From Herbaspirillum sp. YR522 (GTDB lineage Bacteria; Pseudomonadota; Gammaproteobacteria; Burkholderiales; Burkholderiaceae_D): a stretch of 49,262 nucleotides of DNA. The stretch covers positions 1 through 49,262 of the forward strand of contig NZ_AKJA01000119.1 in the NCBI RefSeq assembly GCF_000282575.1, written 5' to 3'. The notes below the pieces were generated by a model. That model had not been told where the DNA came from, ran no database searches, and saw only the letters and a program-made list of their open reading frames with translations. Below, one piece after another: positions 45,089 through 49,262 of the stretch; position 1 is the first letter of the stretch; each line of letters opens with the position of its first letter. Both the position numbers and the translations under genes were made by a program.

Positions 45089-46276
45089 ATGACACCTGAG
45101 CCAATTCGTCCCGAGGGGACAGACCGCACCGTACCCGGCACCGGGCATGCATTGCTGTCGCGCTTTCACCTGGGCGGCAGCGGCCCGACCGTCGCCATCA
45201 AGGACTGCATCGACATTGCCGGCATGGCCAGCTGCGGCGGCAGCGCGGCGCTGGCCGACGCCGCGCCGGCCGAGGCCCATGCCGACGTGGTGCGCCTGCT
45301 CATCGATGCCGGCTGGCAGATCACCTCGCGCGCCAACATGCACGAGCTGGCCTACGGCATGACCGGCATCAACGAATGGAACGGCACCCCGCTCAACCCG
45401 CAGGATCCCACCCGCATGCCCGGCGGTTCGTCGAGCGGCTCGGCCTCGGCCGTGGGCGCCGGCCTGGTCGACCTGTCGATCGGCAGCGACACCGGTGGCT
45501 CGATCCGACTGCCGGCAGCCTGTTGCGGCGTGGCCGGCTTCAAGCCTACCTTCGGTCGCGTCAGCCGCAACGGTGCCTGGCCGCGCTACAGCAGCATCGA
45601 CTGTGTCGGCCCGTTTGCCCGCGGCATGGACCTGATCATCAGCGCCATGGCCACCATCGCCCCCGGCTTCGACCGTGCAGCGGCGCTCGCACCGCAGGCG
45701 CAAGCGCGCGTGAAACTGGTGCACACCGATAGCGACGCCGCCATCCTGGCCGCGGTGCAAGCCGCCTTCGAGGCCACCGGCTGGCAGGGCGAAGCCATCG
45801 GACTGGAGGGCATGCAGGGCGCCTTCGAGGCCGGCATGGTGCTGATCAACCGCGAGACCTGGGCCGCCTTCGGCCACCTCACCGGCGGCGGGCGACTGGG
45901 CGCCGACATCGAAAAACGCCTCACGGCGGCCGGCACCACCAGCGACGATGCAGTAGCCGGTGCCGAACGCATACGCGCCAGTTTCAGCGCCGCCGTCGAC
46001 GCCGCCCTGGTCGACGCCGATGCACTGCTGCTGCCGACCCTGCCGCAACTGCCGCCGACACTGGCGGCCCTGCGCGAAGGCACCTCTGTGCTGACACTGA
46101 GCAAGCTGGTGCGGCCCTTCAACCTGTCCGGCCACCCAGCGCTGACGGTACCTGTCCCGCTGGCCGGCAGCAGCCTGCGGGCCGGGCTGCAACTGGTGGG
46201 TCGCAAGGGCGACGACGAAAGAATCTGCGCACTGGGCCTGCACCTGGAACAGGCGCTCAAAGCAAGCGCGGCCTGA
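45089..46276 (+). CDS. iacH: Amidase-signature hydrolase IacH
   Basis: 395 residues. The Ser-cisSer-Lys triad of the amidase signature family is visible: Lys38 in AIKDCIDI, the serine cluster GGSSSGSASAVGAG (~112-125) and Ser138 in GSDTGGSIRLPA. Length is short for GatA (~480), as for dedicated amidases. In iac clusters IacH is an amidase of this class, thought to release indole-3-acetate from its amide or conjugates. It is first in the plus-strand operon, 44 bases before iacC. No signal peptide, so cytoplasmic. Confidence 0.85.
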   Translation: MTPEPIRPEGTDRTVPGTGHALLSRFHLGGSGPTVAIKDCIDIAGMASCGGSAALADAAPAEAHADVVRLLIDAGWQITSRANMHELAYGMTGINEWNGTPLNPQDPTRMPGGSSSGSASAVGAGLVDLSIGSDTGGSIRLPAACCGVAGFKPTFGRVSRNGAWPRYSSIDCVGPFARGMDLIISAMATIAPGFDRAAALAPQAQARVKLVHTDSDAAILAAVQAAFEATGWQGEAIGLEGMQGAFEAGMVLINRETWAAFGHLTGGGRLGADIEKRLTAAGTTSDDAVAGAERIRASFSAAVDAALVDADALLLPTLPQLPPTLAALREGTSVLTLSKLVRPFNLSGHPALTVPVPLAGSSLRAGLQLVGRKGDDERICALGLHLEQALKASAA

Positions 46277-46320
46277 AGTCCCAGGCACACGCCGAACGAA
46301 ACAACACACTGGAGAATGCA

Positions 46321-47607
46321 ATGAACGCACCGCTACGTTTCCATCCGAGAACGCCGGACTCTTCCTACGCCGACCTGGTGCAGGATGCCGTGGTCGACCC
46401 CTCGCTCTACACCGACCCGGCCATCTTCGAAGCCGAGATGGACAAGATCTTCTACAAGACCTGGGTCTGGGTCGGCCACGAGAGCGAGATCCGCAATCCG
46501 GGCGATTTCAAGACCGCCCAGATCGGTCGCCAGCCGGTGATCGTGGTACGCGACAAGAGCGGCAAGATCAACGTGCTCGAAAACCGTTGCCGCCATCGCG
46601 GCGCGACCGTGTGCGAAAAGCACAAGGGCAACGCCACCGGCTTCACGTGCCCGTACCATAGCTGGTCCTACGGGCTGGACGGCAAGCTGCGTGGGCTGCC
46701 CTATCCGGAAGGCTACGAAGACGTGGTCGAGAAGGCCGACCTGCCGCTGCAGAACCTGCGGGTAGGCGCCTATGGCGGCATGATCTTCGCGTCCTTCAAC
46801 CAGGACATCGAGCCGCTGGAAGACTTCCTCGGCCACGCCAAGCAGTGGATCGACCTGTTCATGAAGCAGGGTGCGGGCTTTCCCATCAAGGTACAGGGCG
46901 AACACAAGTTCAGCTTCAAGGGCAACTGGAAGATCCAGCTCGAGAACACGACCGACGGCTATCACTTTCCGGTGGTGCACAAGACCTTCCTGTCGTCGGT
47001 GGACGCCGAGACCTCGGAAATGCTGTCCTTCATGACCGACGACCAGTCGATCACCCGCTCGCTGGGCAACGGCCACAGCGTCATGATCATGGTGCCGGAA
47101 CACGTCGACCTGGATATCGACGATGGCAGCGAGCAATTGCAGGAGCGCTTCTCGCACATCATCGAAGAGCTGTCCAAGACCATGCCGCCGGAGCAGGTAC
47201 GCCGCATCGTGCGCTCGCTGCACGGCGCCGGCTTCAACCTGAACCTGTTCCCCAACGTGGCCATGTCGATGTCGTTCTTCCGCGTGCTGCATCCGGTGTC
47301 GGTGAGCGAGACCCAGATCCGCCACGTCGCGCTGGGCATGGACGGCGGCCCCGAGATCGCCAACCGCGAGCGCCTGCGTATCCATGAGCACTTCCAGGGC
47401 CCGTTCGGCTTTGGCAGCCCGGACGATGCCGAAGCGTGGGAGCGCGTGCAGGCCGGATCGAACGCGGGACGTAACGTGCCGATCCTGGTCAACCGCGGCC
47501 TGAACCGTGAATGGGTGGACGACAACGGCGACAAGGTGTCGCATTCGACCGACGAGACCGGGATGCGCGAAGCGTATGCCCAGTGGAAAAAGATGATGGA
47601 GCAATGA
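46321..47607 (+). CDS. iacC: Rieske aromatic ring-hydroxylating oxygenase, large subunit (IacC)
   Basis: 428 residues. Rieske [2Fe-2S] ligands Cys90, His92, Cys110, His113 (NRCRHRGATVCE, FTCPYHSWSYGLDG). Mononuclear iron ligands Asp212?/His215/His220 region in ENTTDGYHFPVVH, where Asp212 is the bridging aspartate and His215 and His220 bind the iron. NLFPNVAMSMSFF is in the C-terminal catalytic domain. In iac pathways IacC with IacD opens or removes the hetero-ring of dioxindole-3-acetate on the way to catechol. ACTGGAGA lies a few bases upstream. Its stop overlaps the small-subunit start (ATGA). Confidence 0.9.
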   Translation: MNAPLRFHPRTPDSSYADLVQDAVVDPSLYTDPAIFEAEMDKIFYKTWVWVGHESEIRNPGDFKTAQIGRQPVIVVRDKSGKINVLENRCRHRGATVCEKHKGNATGFTCPYHSWSYGLDGKLRGLPYPEGYEDVVEKADLPLQNLRVGAYGGMIFASFNQDIEPLEDFLGHAKQWIDLFMKQGAGFPIKVQGEHKFSFKGNWKIQLENTTDGYHFPVVHKTFLSSVDAETSEMLSFMTDDQSITRSLGNGHSVMIMVPEHVDLDIDDGSEQLQERFSHIIEELSKTMPPEQVRRIVRSLHGAGFNLNLFPNVAMSMSFFRVLHPVSVSETQIRHVALGMDGGPEIANRERLRIHEHFQGPFGFGSPDDAEAWERVQAGSNAGRNVPILVNRGLNREWVDDNGDKVSHSTDETGMREAYAQWKKMMEQ

Positions 47608-48104
47608 GCATGAGCGAGAACCTGCAGGGCATCCCCGAATCGATGGCCAAGGCCATCGCCTTTATCTGGAAAGAAGCCGAGCTGCTCGACCGCAAGGACT
47701 ACGCCGCCTGGCAAGACCTGTGGACCGACGACGGATACTACGTGGTACCGATCGACCCCGAGACCACCGACTTCGCGGCGACCCTGAACTACGCCTACGA
47801 CAACGCCCACATGCGCAAGATTCGCATCGAGCGCTTGACCTCGGGTTTTGCGATGTCGGCGGTCGACGCCGCCACCACCGTGCGCACGGTATCGCGCTTC
47901 GTCCCGGTGCACCTGTCGGCCGAACTGGTCGAGATCACCTCGGCCCAGGTATTGGTGGGCTACAAGCGCCAGCAGCACACGCTGTTCGTGGGCAACGTGA
48001 CGCACCGCATCCGCTTTACCGCGCAGGGTCCGAAGATCGAGCAGAAGGTGATCCGGCTGGTCAATTCGATGGACAGCCTGAACGCCCTGGGCTTCCTGCT
48101 GTAA
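47604..48104 (+). CDS. iacD: Ring-hydroxylating oxygenase, small subunit (IacD)
   Basis: 166 residues from the ATG at 47604 (MSMSENLQG), overlapping the large-subunit stop codon. Typical beta-subunit features: an N-terminal helix EAELLDRKDYAAWQDLWTDDGYYVVP and a beta-sheet part (RTVSRFVPVHLSAE, YKRQQHTLFVGNVTHRI). It is a cystatin/NTF2-like fold that stabilises the alpha3-beta3 oxygenase and has no metal ligands. The pairing with iacC by translational coupling gives equal amounts. Confidence 0.92.
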   Translation: MSMSENLQGIPESMAKAIAFIWKEAELLDRKDYAAWQDLWTDDGYYVVPIDPETTDFAATLNYAYDNAHMRKIRIERLTSGFAMSAVDAATTVRTVSRFVPVHLSAELVEITSAQVLVGYKRQQHTLFVGNVTHRIRFTAQGPKIEQKVIRLVNSMDSLNALGFLL

Positions 48105-48136
48105 CCGCAACAAGTACACGAGCATTGGCGCAACAC

Positions 48137-49093
48137 ATGAAACTGATCGTAGACAAACTGATCGACGAAACGGGCGACATCCGTTCCTTCCGCCTGGTGC
48201 GCTCCGATGGCGCGGCGCTGCCCGCCTACGAGCCGGGCGCCCACATCGACGTCACCGGCCCCACCGGGGTGATGCGCCAATACTCGCTGTGCGGCCCGCT
48301 GGACGACCAGTGCGCCTACACCATCGCCGTCAAGAAGGAACCCGCCTCGCGTGGCGGATCGGCCGCGTTGCACGACGCCGTGACGCTGGGCGCGGAACTG
48401 GAAGTGGGCACGCCGCGCAACCTGTTTGCGCTGGACGCGGCGGCGCCCGAGCACATCCTGTTTGGCGCCGGCATTGGTGTCACGCCGCTGTTATCGATGG
48501 CGTACCAGCTATGGGCCGGGCAACGGAAATTCACGCTGCATTATTTCGTGCGGGCCCGCGAGCACGCGGCGTTCGCCGACCTGATGGACAGCGCCCCGTT
48601 CGCGGCCCATGTACGCTTTCACTATGGCGTGCAGCCGTCGGACATGGATCACTACCTGAACGCCTGCCTGGACGCTGCCAGCGCCGAAGCGCACGTCTAC
48701 ACCTGCGGCCCGGCGCCGTTCATGGACGCGGTGGTCAAGAGTGCGGCGCGCCATCGGTCCGAAGAAGCGATCCACCTGGAGCACTTCCAGGCGGCCACGC
48801 CAGCCGAGGCCAGCGAAGCGGAGGAGGGCGCCTTCGAAGTCAAGCTGGCCAGCTCGGGCAAGGTAGTGCAGATCCCGGTGGGCATTCCCATCATCGACAT
48901 CCTGGCGCGCGAAGGGATCGTCATCGATACGTCGTGCCGCGAAGGCATCTGCGGCACCTGCGTGGTGCCGTTGCTGGAAGGCGAACCGGACCATCGCGAC
49001 AATTGCCTGTCGAAGAAAGAGAAGGCGGCCAACGACCAGATCTGTACTTGTGTCTCGCGGGCCAAGTCGAAGATGTTGGTGTTGGATCTTTGA
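48137..49093 (+). CDS. iacF: Oxygenase reductase, PDR/VanB type (IacF)
   Basis: 318 residues from the ATG at 48137 (MKLIVDKLIDE). FMN/FAD-binding: RQYSLCGP (~47-54). NAD-binding: FGAGIGVTPLLSMAYQL and TCGPAPFMDAV. The C-terminal plant-type ferredoxin domain holds Cys267, Cys272, Cys275 (TSCREGICGTC) and Cys305 (spacing C-x4-C-x2-C-x29-C). It passes electrons from NAD(P)H through flavin and [2Fe-2S] to the Rieske centre of IacC. It is 32 bases after iacD, with only a weak ribosome-binding site, and ends the recognised operon. Confidence 0.92.
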   Translation: MKLIVDKLIDETGDIRSFRLVRSDGAALPAYEPGAHIDVTGPTGVMRQYSLCGPLDDQCAYTIAVKKEPASRGGSAALHDAVTLGAELEVGTPRNLFALDAAAPEHILFGAGIGVTPLLSMAYQLWAGQRKFTLHYFVRAREHAAFADLMDSAPFAAHVRFHYGVQPSDMDHYLNACLDAASAEAHVYTCGPAPFMDAVVKSAARHRSEEAIHLEHFQAATPAEASEAEEGAFEVKLASSGKVVQIPVGIPIIDILAREGIVIDTSCREGICGTCVVPLLEGEPDHRDNCLSKKEKAANDQICTCVSRAKSKMLVLDL

Positions 49094-49142
49094 TGGGGTG
49101 CCTGAGTGTAATGACCCAGCCAAACCTGCTCACTTCATGCCG

Positions 49143-49262
49143 CTAATGCAAATGCCTCGCCTCAGCCGGGGTCTTCATACCAAGGGCCTGATGCGGCCGC
49201 TGGTTGTTGTAAAAGCCAATCCAGTCGCCGATGACGCGACTGGCGTGCTGCAAGGTTTCGAA
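49143..49262 (-). mobile_element. IS3-family transposase 3' end, cut by window edge
   Basis: Reading from the right edge on the minus strand: FETLQHASRVIGDWIGFYNN followed by QRPHQALGMKTPAEARHLH and a TAG stop at 43-45 bases past 49100 (49143-49145). NQRPHQALGMKTPAEA is the conserved end of IS3-family OrfB (DDE integrase fold). The rest of the element lies outside the window. It differs from the remnant at 1662-1840, so at least two IS3-type elements flank this region. Confidence 0.85.

Overview
The window is about 49 kb of GC-rich DNA from a betaproteobacterium. The best fit is Oxalobacteraceae, probably Herbaspirillum or a close relative. I infer this from the rsmB-DUF4390-ntrY-ntrX block, the small DUF1840 and DUF3567 proteins, the Burkholderiales-type trimeric porin and the general codon use. 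I could not run a search, so genus level is an inference. No rRNA, tRNA or CRISPR array was seen.

Left end, 1-8.1 kb (minus strand, with an AT-richer first 2.3 kb): a contact-dependent inhibition (CDI) locus in decay or rearrangement. A large CdiA/filamentous-haemagglutinin C-terminal part (2302-7989) ends in a toxin module and is followed by its immunity gene. Behind it lie two displaced toxin/immunity cassettes. The first has a 174-bp copy of the pre-toxin region fused to the end of an IS3-family remnant, plus a CPCC-type immunity gene. The second is a toxin tail disabled by a frameshift, plus its immunity gene. A roughly 100-bp repeat separates the cassettes, and the first 22 bases of the window are again cdiA sequence. 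The 5' part of cdiA is missing. It is joined near 7.8 kb to an equally truncated, oppositely oriented comM 3' end.

Middle, 8.1-31.5 kb: an unrecognised 564-residue protein, then mostly housekeeping and transport genes. These are a methyl-accepting chemotaxis protein, an OPT-family transporter, two small envelope proteins, DUF1840, an MFS exporter, rsmB-DUF4390-ntrY-ntrX (coupled by ATGA overlaps between the first three genes), DUF3567, a TrmB-like methyltransferase coupled to an EamA transporter, the potassium transporter kup, and a NitT/TauT-type ABC operon with two tandem paralogous binding proteins.

Right end, 31.6-49.1 kb: a catabolic island that I read as an indole-3-acetic acid (auxin) degradation (iac) cluster in an unusual layout. 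The minus-strand arm runs iacA-iacB-iacE, then a LivK-H-(M-G fusion)-F transporter, then a ketopantoate-reductase-like and a class II aldolase-like gene. The plus-strand arms carry a soluble PAS histidine kinase and a porin, then (divergent from a LysR regulator) iacH amidase, iacC/iacD Rieske oxygenase subunits and the iacF reductase. The logic would be porin and Liv entry, IacA/B/E oxidation of the indole ring, and IacCDF ring opening toward catechol. The usual flavin reductase (iacG) and MarR repressor (iacR) are not in the window. The last 120 bases are the 3' end of another IS3-family transposase that runs off the edge.
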